A stretch of DNA of 51,150 bases from Kroppenstedtia sanguinis (GTDB lineage Bacteria; Bacillota; Bacilli; Thermoactinomycetales; DSM-45169). Each line of letters begins with the position of its first letter. Within the stretch, counting starts at the first letter, position 1. The stretch spans positions 1 to 51,150 of the forward strand of contig NZ_JBNPXF010000026.1 in assembly GCF_050433445.1 (NCBI RefSeq). The letters run 5' to 3'. The notes beneath the pieces are model-generated. The model searched no databases. It had not been told where the DNA came from and worked only from the letters and a program-made list of their open reading frames with translations. Of this stretch, positions 17,124 to 25,393 are shown piece after piece. Made by a program: the position numbers and the translations under genes.

Positions 17124-18368
17124 TTATAAATTCGCAGTCGCCAGCACTGACTCCTTCACATCCAGTTCAAAGACGGTGTGGAGCTCTCGTACCGCCTGGC
17201 CCGCCTGTTCTCTGGGGATGACGCAGGAGATTTTGATTTCCGAGGTGGAGACCATCTTAATCCGAATACCGGCATCTGACAAAGAGGTGAACATCTTGGC
17301 CGCCACCCCCGGATGAGTGACCATTCCAGCACCCACAGCAGACACTTTGGCCAACCCTGTTTCCGATAAAAGTTTCAGGTGACCTAACTCTTTCTGATGC
17401 TTTTCAATCACTTGACCCGCGGGCTCCCACTCCTGCTCCTGTACACTAAAAGCTACGTCGATCCGCTCATCATCATGTTCACTGGTAACAATCATATCCA
17501 CATTGATCTGAGCCTCCGCCAGCTTCTGAAACAGCTGGGTCAGAGTCTCTGTGCGGTTGGGAAGTCCCAGCACTTTGATGCGGGCCACATCCAGATCATG
17601 GGCTACACCCCTGACATTCAATTCTTCTTCCATGCTGTCCGCCTCCTTCACCCAGGTTCCTTCCTCTTCCACAAAACTGGACCGAACTACCAGCGGCACC
17701 TGGTGGGTCATCGCACATTCAACGGATCGAGGGTGGAGCACCCCTGCCCCCAGATTGGCTAATTCCAACATTTCCTCAAAACTGATTTCGGAAAGTTTGC
17801 CCGCTCTCGGTGCGATCCGTGGATCTGCCGTGAACACTCCTGTCACATCTGTATAGATCTCACATCGATCCGCCTGCAGTGCCGCCGCCAATGCGACTGC
17901 CGTGGTATCAGAGCCCCCCCTGCCTAGGGTGGTGATCTCCCCAGTCTCCGAAATCCCCTGGAAGCCAGCCACAATTACGATTTTCCCCTGATCCAGACCG
18001 TTTTGGATCGGAGTCGGATCAATCCGTTCAATCCTCGCGCTTCCGTGAGCCCCATTGGTATGAATCCCCGCTTGCCAACCGGTCATCGGACAGGCTTCCA
18101 CCCCTGACTCCCACAGAGCCATGGACAAAAGGGCGATACTGACCTGCTCCCCGGTGGTCAGCAGGACATCCATCTCCCGTCGTGGTGGATGGTCACTGAT
18201 CTCTTCCGCCAGGGCGACCAACTGGTCGGTGGTCTTACCCATAGCCGAGACCGTCACCACCACCTGATCGCCTCCCTCTCGAGTACGGAGGATCCGTTCC
18301 GCCACTTTCTTGATTCGTTCCACACTTCCGACGGAGGTCCCGCCAAACTTCTGAACCACAAGTCCCAT
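17124..18368 (-). CDS. lysC: Aspartate kinase (lysine-controlled type)
   Basis: This 414-residue enzyme phosphorylates L-aspartate, opening the pathway to lysine, threonine, methionine and diaminopimelate. It begins MGLVVQKFGGTSVGSVERIK, the kinase signature. TTLGRGGSDTTAVALAAAL is the nucleotide/substrate region. Two C-terminal ACT domains start near residue 265; the second contains KVSAVGAGMVTHPGVAAKMF. The length fits the B. subtilis LysC alpha/beta type, which also makes a C-terminal subunit from an internal start; whether that happens here is not tested. A lysine riboswitch and terminator precede it, indicating lysine repression. Confidence 0.96.
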   Translation of the reverse strand: MGLVVQKFGGTSVGSVERIKKVAERILRTREGGDQVVVTVSAMGKTTDQLVALAEEISDHPPRREMDVLLTTGEQVSIALLSMALWESGVEACPMTGWQAGIHTNGAHGSARIERIDPTPIQNGLDQGKIVIVAGFQGISETGEITTLGRGGSDTTAVALAAALQADRCEIYTDVTGVFTADPRIAPRAGKLSEISFEEMLELANLGAGVLHPRSVECAMTHQVPLVVRSSFVEEEGTWVKEADSMEEELNVRGVAHDLDVARIKVLGLPNRTETLTQLFQKLAEAQINVDMIVTSEHDDERIDVAFSVQEQEWEPAGQVIEKHQKELGHLKLLSETGLAKVSAVGAGMVTHPGVAAKMFTSLSDAGIRIKMVSTSEIKISCVIPREQAGQAVRELHTVFELDVKESVLATANL

Positions 18369-18401
18369 GTAGGTTCGCCCTCTCCTCTCCTCAATTCACG
18401 T

Positions 18402-18443
18402 TAAAAATAAAAAGACGACAGCTGGAAGATCCAGCTGTCGTCT
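18402..18443 (-). terminator. Lysine riboswitch terminator
   Basis: On the minus strand AGACGACAGCTGG / CCAGCTGTCGTCT form a 13-bp perfect stem followed by TTTTTATTTTT. It is the expression platform before lysC. Confidence 0.9.
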
Positions 18444-18469
18444 CATCGACGAAAACAGCCTCGACCGCT

Positions 18470-18660
18470 CCCAGTGATACACAGTGCTCCACGCCCCGAA
18501 CAGGGGTCGTGACAGTCCCGCCTTTATTCAAGGACGGGCCCAGTTCCCCGGCTCTGCGGCGGGCGGGAAACTTCGGCGGAGGTCCCTTTCCCCGCCGCTC
18601 CAAGGCTACCGCAACCTCCCGACGGGTACTGATGACGATCCGCTCCTCTAGTTCACACCG
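18470..18660 (-). ncRNA. Lysine riboswitch (L-box)
   Basis: On the minus strand the leader holds the L-box blocks in order: CTAGAGGAGCGG, AGTACCCGTCGGGAGG, CTCCGCCGAAG, TTGAATAAAGGCGGGACTGTC and CGTGGAGCACTGTG. These align with the B. subtilis lysC leader blocks AGAGGTGCG, GCCGAAG, TTGAATAAA and GGCTGTCA. Lysine binding should favour the terminator at 18402-18443. Confidence 0.92.
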
Positions 18661-18875
18661 AACGTGAGGATACTATTCAATTTCTGCTGGAGAAGCCCTG
18701 AAATTCAGATCCCCGCCTGTCATCTAATTGTAATTGATCCTATCACAGGGACTCCTTCTCCACAAGCGAAGATTTTGGTATCTTCCCACCGCTATACCGT
18801 GGCTGTGGAAGGATAGAAAGGCTCCATGCCCCTGAGGACTGACAGAGCCAAAATTAGTCAGAGCGGTCGAGCCAT

Positions 18876-19199
18876 TCATCTATATTTTGCAAATAAGGAC
18901 TGCAAACGAACAGCCAGGGACAAATTCCCTTTTACCTTCAACTTTCCTGTGATGAATGCCGTAGTGGGATCCAAGTCACCGGCAGACAATTTTGTAAAGT
19001 TCGCCTCCTTCATAGTTAAAATGCAGTCAGCCGTCCACTCTTCCCCTGTTCGATATTCTGCGGATCCCTCTGTTAATCGGACCTGATGAATGCCGGAGTC
19101 TTCGACGTCAAATTGGTAGACTGCTTCGATCCCCTGGATGCCCTCCGGTTCCTGGTTCATCTTGTCTGTCAGCTGGGTGATGGTCTCTTGGATGGACAT
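18876..19199 (-). CDS. SCP2 sterol-carrier-like lipid-binding protein
   Basis: This 107-residue protein starts MSIQETITQLTDKMNQEPEG, with AGGAGGTTCCAGC before the ATG. A longer reading begins inside an operator palindrome and is less likely. The pattern VYQFDVEDSGIHQVRL, then ADCILTMKEANFTKLSAGDL and AFITGKLKVKGNLSLAVRL, is the SCP2 fold, which binds fatty acyl or other lipid ligands in a hydrophobic tunnel. A FadR-like operator (19217-19232) lies about 18 bases upstream of the start, linking it to fatty-acid metabolism. The role as an acyl carrier is inferred. Confidence 0.88.
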   Translation of the reverse strand: MSIQETITQLTDKMNQEPEGIQGIEAVYQFDVEDSGIHQVRLTEGSAEYRTGEEWTADCILTMKEANFTKLSAGDLDPTTAFITGKLKVKGNLSLAVRLQSLFAKYR

Positions 19200-19216
19200 G
19201 CTGGAACCTCCTGAAA

Positions 19217-19232
19217 ATGAATGATTATTCAT
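19217..19232. promoter_or_regulatory. FadR-type operator upstream of the SCP2-like gene
   Basis: ATGAATGATTATTCAT is a 16-base palindrome with one mismatch. It matches the sites at 27859 and 30062 and the published TGAATGA..TCATTCA consensus of Bacillus FadR. Confidence 0.75.
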
Positions 19233-19388
19233 AATGAATTGGAATTATTTTATTACGGAGAACCATCCTTTGTCAATGACGCTACGCCTAAATAGACATA
19301 AAACCAAGGCTAGGCGAAGCAACATTCTCCCTTGAGATCTACCCATGCAAAATATAGTTACCTAACACAACTGACATAAAACGTTAAC

Positions 19389-19417
19389 TTGGCTTTCCTG
19401 CAGTCGGGCAGTATAAT
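19389..19417 (+). promoter_or_regulatory. Sigma-A-type promoter of tatA
   Basis: TTGGCT (19389-19394) and TATAAT (19412-19417) are 17 bases apart. The leader of about 75 bases contains overlapping GATC palindromes (GATCAGTGATCTGATC) of unknown significance. Confidence 0.75.
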
Positions 19418-19498
19418 ACCAAGTAGGAAAAAACGTACACTTGATCAGTGATCTGATCATCACCGATCACCGGACCGGAGTCAAAGGAGTGAGTCCTC

Positions 19499-19702
19499 GT
19501 GAGCAACATTGGAGTTCCTGGATTGATCTTGATTATCCTGGCTGCCCTCATTCTGTTCGGTCCCAAAAAACTGCCTGAATTGGGACGGGCCGCTGGTCGC
19601 ACCCTGAGGGAATTTAAGGACAGTGTCTCCGGAATCACTGATGAGAAAGAAGAGAAAAAAGAAGGTTCCGATACGACCCGGGAAATCGAGCGAAAGTCCT
19701 AA
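19499..19702 (+). CDS. tatA: Twin-arginine translocase subunit TatA
   Basis: This 67-residue membrane protein forms the pore part of the Tat export system for folded proteins. The N-terminal helix VPGLILIILAALILFGPKKL is followed by the FGPKKLPELGRAAGRTLREF hinge and amphipathic helix that define the family. An acidic/basic tail follows. The start is GTG at 19499 after CAAAGGAGTGAGTCCTC. No tatC is in the window, so its partner must be elsewhere. It stands alone between its own promoter and terminator. Confidence 0.95.
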   Translation: MSNIGVPGLILIILAALILFGPKKLPELGRAAGRTLREFKDSVSGITDEKEEKKEGSDTTREIERKS

Positions 19703-19706
19703 CCAG

Positions 19707-19739
19707 CAACTTCCGGCCCTAGCCGGGGGTTGTTTTTTT
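19707..19739 (+). terminator. Terminator of tatA
   Basis: CAAC..CCGGC-CCTA-GCCGG..GTTG is followed by TTTTTTT, directly after the tatA stop. Confidence 0.9.
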
Positions 19740-19754
19740 GCCTGCTACCATCCG

Positions 19755-20357
19755 TTACTCCAAGTCTCCCTCTTCACGGGCGATCGCCTCGCGGTAGTCT
19801 TCAGGTCGGTTCATATTGAAAAAGACCCCCTCAGGAAATGGGCCAGATACATAACGGGTTTCCACTTCTTTTAGAAAATCGCCCACCCGGCGGCCACCCC
19901 CTTTTAAAAATACTTCCAACTGCTTGTGGCATCGACGATGGTATACCGCAAACAAGGGGTGCATTCGCTCCCCCTCCATAGGAACGACTGCATCCCAGGT
20001 ACCAGTGTCTGCCCAGGCCAGGAGTTGCCGGGCTATCTTTGCAGAGACAAATGGAAGGTCACAGGCTGTCACCAGATTCAGCTCACAGGGAGACCTTTGC
20101 AGACAGGCATGAATCCCCGCCAAAGGCCCGGCTCCCCCCAGTTGATCTGGCACCACCAGCGCCTGGAATCCCGCAAATTTCTCTGGCTGGTTGCTACTGA
20201 TCAAGACGACCCACTCCCCTTGAGGAGACAAGCGCCGGATCGTCCGCATCACCATCTTCTCCCCTGCCAGCGGGAGAAGAGCCTTATCCCAGCCCATTCG
20301 GCGAGATTGCCCCCCCGCCAGGATAATCAATCCCGCAGTCTGCATCCCATCAGTCAT
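19755..20357 (-). CDS. mobA: Molybdenum cofactor guanylyltransferase
   Basis: This 200-residue enzyme attaches GMP to molybdopterin to make the guanine dinucleotide cofactor. The N-terminal LAGGQSRRMGWDKALLPL is the nucleotidyltransferase signature, and LVTACDLPFVSAKIA is the metal/substrate segment. The start is at 20357 (MTDGMQTAG) with GGAGAGAAAA ahead, overlapping the uvrC stop by 8 bases; a longer frame runs inside uvrC. No other molybdopterin gene is nearby. The presence of MobA implies that the host has a molybdoenzyme. Confidence 0.92.
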   Translation of the reverse strand: MTDGMQTAGLIILAGGQSRRMGWDKALLPLAGEKMVMRTIRRLSPQGEWVVLISSNQPEKFAGFQALVVPDQLGGAGPLAGIHACLQRSPCELNLVTACDLPFVSAKIARQLLAWADTGTWDAVVPMEGERMHPLFAVYHRRCHKQLEVFLKGGGRRVGDFLKEVETRYVSGPFPEGVFFNMNRPEDYREAIAREEGDLE

Positions 20358-22155
20358 TTTTCTCTCCGAAGTCTGTACTCTTTTGCCGTAGGTAATCCAA
20401 GATCTCCCGGGCCAATTTGTCACCGATTCCCGCCTCCCGGTACTCCTCCACACTTCCTCGCCGCATCCGCTCCAGAGAGCCAAAGTGCTTGTACAGGATC
20501 TGTTTTCGCTTCTTCCCCACCCCAGGGATCTCGTCCAGAAGGGAGCGGGTCATGGTTTTCCCCCGGGTCTGACGATGAAAGGAAATCGCAAACCGATGCA
20601 CTTCCTCTTGAATCCGCTGTAACAGATAAAACTCCCGGCTACCACGGCGAAGCTCCACCTCTGTTGGGGGATCGCCAAAGAGGAGGCTGGCGGTTTTATG
20701 ACGTTCATCCTTGACCAAACCGGCGACGGGAATAAACAAACCCAGCTCATTTTCCAGAACATCGATCGCCGCCGACATCTGGCCCCGCCCCCCGTCTACC
20801 AACACCAGATCCGGCAAAGGAAGGTTCTCTTTCAGCACCCGAGTGTAGCGCCGGCGGATCACTTCCCGCATGGTTTCGTAATCATCGGGCCCCTGAACCG
20901 AACGGATCTTGAATTTCCGGTACTCCTTCTTATCAGGGACCCCATCGGTAAACACCACCATAGCCGAAACGGGATCCGTCCCCTGGATATTAGAATTGTC
21001 GAAGGCCTCGATCCGTTGGGGGGAACCGATTCCCATCGCTTCTCCCAAGCGATGAATCGCTTCCACGGTCCGACCTTGGTCCCGTTCCAGAAGCTTAAAG
21101 CGTTCTGTCAGAGCAATTCGCGCGTTTTCATTGGCCATTTCCACCAAGCGTTTCTTCATCCCTCGCTGCGGAATATGCACATGAACCCCGGTCAACCAAT
21201 CTCCCAGCAACCCAGCATCCACCGCCTCTGGAAGATTGATCTCTTTGGGCAATGTCGGTTTTTCATGATAAAACTGAGTCACATAGGAAAGGAAATCCTC
21301 TGTCTCCTCCCCGTAGTAAGGGAAGATGGAAACATCCCGCTCAATCAGCTTTCCCTGGCGGACAAAGAAGATCTGAACGCACATCATCCCCTTGTCCGCC
21401 GCATACCCAAATACATCCCGATCGAGATTGTCTTTCATGATGATGTTTTGTTTCACCATCACCGCTTCGATATGTTGGATCAAGTCCCGCAGTTCCCGGG
21501 CTCGTTCAAAGTTCAACTCTTCTGCTGCCCGATGCATCTTCTGCTCCAGTTCCTTTTGCACATCCTGAAAACCACCATTGAGAAAACGACTGATCTCCCG
21601 AATCATCTCCTCATATTGGGAAGGATCCACGTCAAACTCGCAGGGAGCCAGGCACTGTCCTAAATGGTAGTAGAGACAGACCCGCTTGGGAAGGGTCCGA
21701 CATTTTCGCAATGGGTAAAGTTTATCTAACAGCTTCTTGGTTTGTTGAGCCGCCTGGGCATTAGGGTAGGGGCCGAAATAACGAGATCCGTCCTTTTTTA
21801 CCTTCCGGGTCACTTCCAACCGAGGATGAGTTTCCCGTGTCAGTCGGATGTAGGGATAAGACTTGTCATCCTTCATCAGCACATTGTAGTGAGGGCGGTG
21901 CTGCTTGATCAGGACGGCTTCCAGAATCAGTGCTTCAGTGGCACTCTCCGTCACGATATATTCAAAGTCCTCAATTTCCGAGACCAAGAGTTGGGTCTTT
22001 CCGTCATGGCTTCCTGTAAAATAAGAGCGAACCCGATTTTTAAGGATCTTCGCCTTCCCGATGTAAATAATCTCATTGCGCAGATTTTTCATCAGATAAC
22101 AACCGGGTTTCTCTGGAAGGAGAGAGAGCTTCTCGCGGATTTTTTCCTTCATCAT
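20350..22155 (-). CDS. uvrC: Excinuclease ABC subunit C
   Basis: This 601-residue nuclease makes both incisions in UvrABC nucleotide excision repair. The GIY-YIG domain is at the start (KPGCYLMKNLRNEIIYIGKA). A UVR motif lies near residues 200-235 (AAEELNFERARELRDLI), then the RNase H-like 5'-incision domain (EAFDNSNIQGTDPVSAMVVF) and C-terminal helix-hairpin-helix repeats (LLDEIPGVGKKRKQIL). GGAGGTAAGC lies in front of the ATG-ATG start. Its location near trxA and etf genes matches B. subtilis. Confidence 0.97.
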   Translation of the reverse strand: MMKEKIREKLSLLPEKPGCYLMKNLRNEIIYIGKAKILKNRVRSYFTGSHDGKTQLLVSEIEDFEYIVTESATEALILEAVLIKQHRPHYNVLMKDDKSYPYIRLTRETHPRLEVTRKVKKDGSRYFGPYPNAQAAQQTKKLLDKLYPLRKCRTLPKRVCLYYHLGQCLAPCEFDVDPSQYEEMIREISRFLNGGFQDVQKELEQKMHRAAEELNFERARELRDLIQHIEAVMVKQNIIMKDNLDRDVFGYAADKGMMCVQIFFVRQGKLIERDVSIFPYYGEETEDFLSYVTQFYHEKPTLPKEINLPEAVDAGLLGDWLTGVHVHIPQRGMKKRLVEMANENARIALTERFKLLERDQGRTVEAIHRLGEAMGIGSPQRIEAFDNSNIQGTDPVSAMVVFTDGVPDKKEYRKFKIRSVQGPDDYETMREVIRRRYTRVLKENLPLPDLVLVDGGRGQMSAAIDVLENELGLFIPVAGLVKDERHKTASLLFGDPPTEVELRRGSREFYLLQRIQEEVHRFAISFHRQTRGKTMTRSLLDEIPGVGKKRKQILYKHFGSLERMRRGSVEEYREAGIGDKLAREILDYLRQKSTDFGEKND

Positions 22156-22391
22156 GCTTACCTCCTAAGGCTCATCTTACCATACCCTCCATGCCGGATG
22201 CGCCGGTTTCATCTCGGGTTAGGGGGAGAGCCTGTGTGGCAGCTTGTCGATCCTGGAAAAATTGAACCACCCCGAGGGCAAATCCCGTTTTACAGGTATG
22301 AAAGTATATTTTTAGAGCAACTACTTCTTGTCCGACCGTTACCGTCAGGATAAGATGGTTTTATGTCAAATTGTCTGGGGAGGGGATTGGT

Positions 22392-23342
22392 TTGATCGAG
22401 TCGTTCCGGTTGCTGAATCAACACGGTGCGAAACTCTGGCTCGGGTCTCTGCTAACAGCGATGACTGTCTTCGTGTTGCTGGCAGTGCCCCTATTTTTCC
22501 TGGGAATCATGCTTAGTGATGAGCTCGTTTCCCTAAAGGATCTTTTCCAAAGCAGGATCACTTCCCCGGAGTCTGTCGGGGCAGTAGTCACCGACCTGGG
22601 TATGAATGTTTTGGAAAAGGGAGGTTGGATCCTCGGTTACGCTGTAGGGGGCATCCTATTGATGTGGCTGGCTTCCGCATTTTACACCGCTGCCCTCACC
22701 GGCGCGGTACGGGAAGCAGCGCTGGAAGACCGGGTCAGCTTGGGGTGTTTTTTCTCCTACGGTTTTCGTAATCTGTTTCGCCTCTTCGTTCTGGAGATCT
22801 TGTGGGCCCTTATCTTTTTTGTCTTTTCTGCTGGTTGGGGAGCATTGTACCTCTGGCTCCATGATCAGACCCCATTACTGATCACTTGGGGGATCGTGGG
22901 ACTCCTCTTGGGGTTGATATTCATCTCATCAGCGATCCACTCTGTCGTCGTCCTATTCTCAGAAGGAACCGGAGTTTTTCGTTCTTTCGGATACGGATTT
23001 CGTATCAGTCTGGTTCAGTCAGGCACCTCCCTCGTCTCCCTGCTCAGCTCCATCATTGTCGGAGCTTTGGCCTGGAGCATCATCTTATTGGTGGCCGCCT
23101 TTCCTTGGCTCGTCCTTCAATTCTTCGAGGACAGCACCATCGCCGACATCGTTGCAATCGCTTTAGCACCTGTCGTGATCGCCCTGTTGGGTGTCTTTCC
23201 AACCATCCTTTCCTTGGGTGTCTTTTTCCGACGCTATCTTCTGCATATCCAGGAGAGAATTTTTCCGGAAGACCGCATGAAACCCGTTCAGGTGAATGCA
23301 TCCGATCCGGAAGAAGAAAAGAGTCCGTTGTTCACCGGGTAA
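22392..23342 (+). CDS. Multi-pass membrane protein, paralogue of 23761-24858
   Basis: This integral membrane protein of about 316 residues has roughly six hydrophobic segments, for example LTAMTVFVLLAVPLFFLGIM, GYAVGGILLMWLASAFYTAA and IIVGALAWSIILLVAAFPWL. The start is probably a TTG at 22392 (MIESFRLLNQHGAKLW) with GGGGAGGGG six bases ahead; an earlier TTG at 22371 overlaps that site. The N-terminus (FRLLNQHGAKLW) matches that of the second membrane protein (FGLLRKHGFKMW), so the two are paralogues. The function is unknown. The C-terminus is cytoplasmic and acidic. Confidence 0.75.
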   Translation: MIESFRLLNQHGAKLWLGSLLTAMTVFVLLAVPLFFLGIMLSDELVSLKDLFQSRITSPESVGAVVTDLGMNVLEKGGWILGYAVGGILLMWLASAFYTAALTGAVREAALEDRVSLGCFFSYGFRNLFRLFVLEILWALIFFVFSAGWGALYLWLHDQTPLLITWGIVGLLLGLIFISSAIHSVVVLFSEGTGVFRSFGYGFRISLVQSGTSLVSLLSSIIVGALAWSIILLVAAFPWLVLQFFEDSTIADIVAIALAPVVIALLGVFPTILSLGVFFRRYLLHIQERIFPEDRMKPVQVNASDPEEEKSPLFTG

Positions 23343-23451
23343 GATTCAACAGCATAGGGGAAACCCTGTGCTGTTTTTATTTCACCCCCTTCCGAATTAT
23401 TTTCTGAAACCTTAGCCCCTCCCAATCGTATATGATAGATAAGAACAGGTG

Positions 23452-23699
23452 TGTTGATTATCCATAAAATGGATGATAGGAACGAAACGACCCTTTCGCT
23501 TTTCCCACTGCCCCCATCGTAAAATATGGCTTGAGGGGACGGGGAGGGTGGGAGTGCTACGATCTCTTGCAAAGAACGCATAGCCGAGACCCGGGAGCGG
23601 AAAGCGACCCCGGCGAGACTTGTGCCCTATGGGTGCAAAGGCTCTTCACCGTCCCACCATCCCGACCTTATTCCCTACCAAAACTGGGATAATCAACAG
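23452..23699 (+). mobile_element. MITE-like element B
   Basis: This is a 248-bp element with inverted ends: left TGTTGATTATCCATAAAATG; right, read inward, TGTTGATTATCCCAGTTTTG. It has no gene. The body carries a large inverted repeat (GGGAGGGTGGGA / TCCCACCATCCC) around a module at 23581-23640. Copy D at 48466-48656 is the same body in opposite orientation without the module. A second end-like sequence, ATATTCAACAGCCC, follows at 23707. The parental transposase is not in the window. Confidence 0.75.
23581..23640 (+). other. Structured module inside element B, shared with element E
   Basis: About 58 bases are present in B and at 51083-51141 but absent from D. Two hairpins are predicted: CCGGG..CCCGG and TTGTGCCC-TAT-GGGTGCAA. 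In the other copy the first becomes CTGGG..CTTGG and the second TTGTACCC-TAT-GGGTGCAA, so the changed positions still pair through G-U or A-U. That favours an RNA fold. Confidence 0.5.
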
Positions 23700-23760
23700 C
23701 CCTCGGATATTCAACAGCCCTGAAATAAAAGATGATTTCAAGAAATAGGAGAGATAGTAG

Positions 23761-24858
23761 ATGGGAACGTTTTTTGGCTTACTCCGAAAACACGGATTCA
23801 AAATGTGGGGAATCCACCTGCTGGGTCTCTTAATCATGTTCGCCGCCGGGATGGTGGTGCAATTCGTCTTTTATATTATAGGTATGCTCGTTTTCCTCGG
23901 AATGGGAATCGGCATGTCCACCGTCAGTGCGGACAGCCTAGACCAAGCCATGGATTCAGCCACAGTAGGGTTTATCTTGCTGGGTGCCCTATTTATGCTT
24001 TTGATCTACCTGGCTGTTTTACTCATTCAATCCTTTCATTCTGCCGGGAGCATTGGGTTGGCCACCGAAGTAGTGTTAGACGATAGCAGCTCCCTAAACA
24101 GCTATTTCCGTTCAGCCACACGCTATCTGTGGAAGATGTTTCTCCTGACTATTTTGATAGCTGTTATCAGTCTGCCGATTCTGATCCCATGGGGGATCGC
24201 CGATGCCGGAATGGCGATGTTCCAGGATTCGAACCATCTGCTCTTTATCCTGTGTACGATCCTTTGGTTCCTGCTGTTGGCAGTCATGATGTTCTTTGGT
24301 AGCTTGCTCCTTTACGCTCCATACATCATGATCGCTGAAAATATAGGACCTTGGCAATCGATTCGCCATTCGATCCGAGCCGCCCGAAAGTCCTACGGAA
24401 AAACTTTGGTGACCCTGCTATTACTGATCGCTGCGGTCATCCCTTTTATCATCGTTTACAGTGTGATTGCAGGGGCTTCTTTTATCCCCCTGATCCTGGA
24501 TCCAGACAATGCTGGAGTTGGAGTTTTCTTAGGCATCATCCTGCTCTTCTTGGTCATCATCCCGACCGCTCCTTTCATGCAGGTGATCATCCATCTGATT
24601 CTCTCTCTTCGCTACAAACAACACATGCGCCAGTGGGTGGTCCCAGAAGATTTGGAACCTGCTCCGGTAGGTCCCTACAACCACAGCCAAGAAGACACAA
24701 ACCCAGAGCCGTATAGTAATCAGGAACCGCTCTCTCACCCGATGCAGGGGCCGGATCCCTTCCTACCACCTGAGGAGAACCTACAACAAGACTCGGATTC
24801 TGATGACTCCCGAGAGTCCACAGATCCGAATCAACCCAAAGATCCGAACCCACGCTAA
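23761..24858 (+). CDS. Multi-pass membrane protein, paralogue of 22392-23342
   Basis: This 365-residue integral membrane protein has six or seven hydrophobic helices over the first 290 residues, among them HLLGLLIMFAAGMVVQFVF, VGFILLGALFMLLIYLAVLL and VTLLLLIAAVIPFIIVYSVI. The SIRAARKSYGKTL loop resembles the conserved loop of glycerophosphodiester phosphodiesterase membrane-domain or DUF975-like proteins, a weak resemblance only. The last 70 residues are polar and disordered, rich in Pro, Asp, Ser and Gln (NLQQDSDSDDSRESTDPNQP). AGGAGAGATAGTAG precedes the ATG. The function is unknown. MITE-like element B lies just upstream. Confidence 0.78.
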   Translation: MGTFFGLLRKHGFKMWGIHLLGLLIMFAAGMVVQFVFYIIGMLVFLGMGIGMSTVSADSLDQAMDSATVGFILLGALFMLLIYLAVLLIQSFHSAGSIGLATEVVLDDSSSLNSYFRSATRYLWKMFLLTILIAVISLPILIPWGIADAGMAMFQDSNHLLFILCTILWFLLLAVMMFFGSLLLYAPYIMIAENIGPWQSIRHSIRAARKSYGKTLVTLLLLIAAVIPFIIVYSVIAGASFIPLILDPDNAGVGVFLGIILLFLVIIPTAPFMQVIIHLILSLRYKQHMRQWVVPEDLEPAPVGPYNHSQEDTNPEPYSNQEPLSHPMQGPDPFLPPEENLQQDSDSDDSRESTDPNQPKDPNPR

Positions 24859-24877
24859 AATGGGCCTGAATAGAAAC

Positions 24878-24915
24878 AAAAGCCTGCATCCCTGGTTGGG
24901 TGCAGGCTTTTTCTT
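24878..24915. terminator. Bidirectional terminator between membrane protein and trxA
   Basis: AAAAGCCTGCA pairs with TGCAGGCTTTTT around CCCTGGTTGGG. It serves both converging genes. Confidence 0.9.
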
Positions 24916-24927
24916 GATTGATTCGCC

Positions 24928-25245
24928 TCAGAGATGAGGATTGACCCATTCCAACAACTGTGCCTTCGGTTGGAAACCGGTCATTTTGTCTACCATTTGA
25001 CCATCTTTGAAAACCATCAAGGTCGGAATGCTCATCACGCCGAATTCACCGGCAGTATCCGGGTTTTCATCCACGTTGAGTTTCGCGATGGTGAGCTTGT
25101 CGCCCACTTCTTGATCTATTTCCTCCAGAACCGGCGCAATCATTTTACAAGGACCGCACCAAGGGGCCCAGAAGTCCACCAGAACCGTTCCCGACGCTAT
25201 ATCGTCGCGAAAGGTTTGATCTGTTACCTGTTTCATCGCCATCAT
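24928..25245 (-). CDS. trxA: Thioredoxin
   Basis: This 105-residue protein reduces disulfides in the cytoplasm. The active site is WAPWCGPCKMIAP near residue 30, with the conserved cis-proline region SIPTLMVFKDGQ. Two nearby ATGs share the GGAGG site (MMAM), and either could be used. A likely -10 (TATACT) lies about 65 bases upstream on the minus strand. Its position beside uvrC and etfA matches B. subtilis. Confidence 0.97.
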   Translation of the reverse strand: MMAMKQVTDQTFRDDIASGTVLVDFWAPWCGPCKMIAPVLEEIDQEVGDKLTIAKLNVDENPDTAGEFGVMSIPTLMVFKDGQMVDKMTGFQPKAQLLEWVNPHL

Positions 25246-25350
25246 ACTTCCTCCTTCACAAGATTCTCTGTTTCACTCACACAGTATACCACTGAGGTTA
25301 AGAAAGTTCCATGCTTTTCATGGGATACCCCGTATAAGTATTTTTTAAAC

Positions 25351-25384
25351 CTAAAAGAGGGTGGCGAAAAATTTTCCACCACCC
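25351..25384 (-). terminator. Terminator of etfA
   Basis: On the minus strand GGGTGGTGGAAAA pairs with TTTTCGCCACCC and is followed by TCTTTTAG. Confidence 0.75.
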
Positions 25385-25393
25385 GCCATCTTT

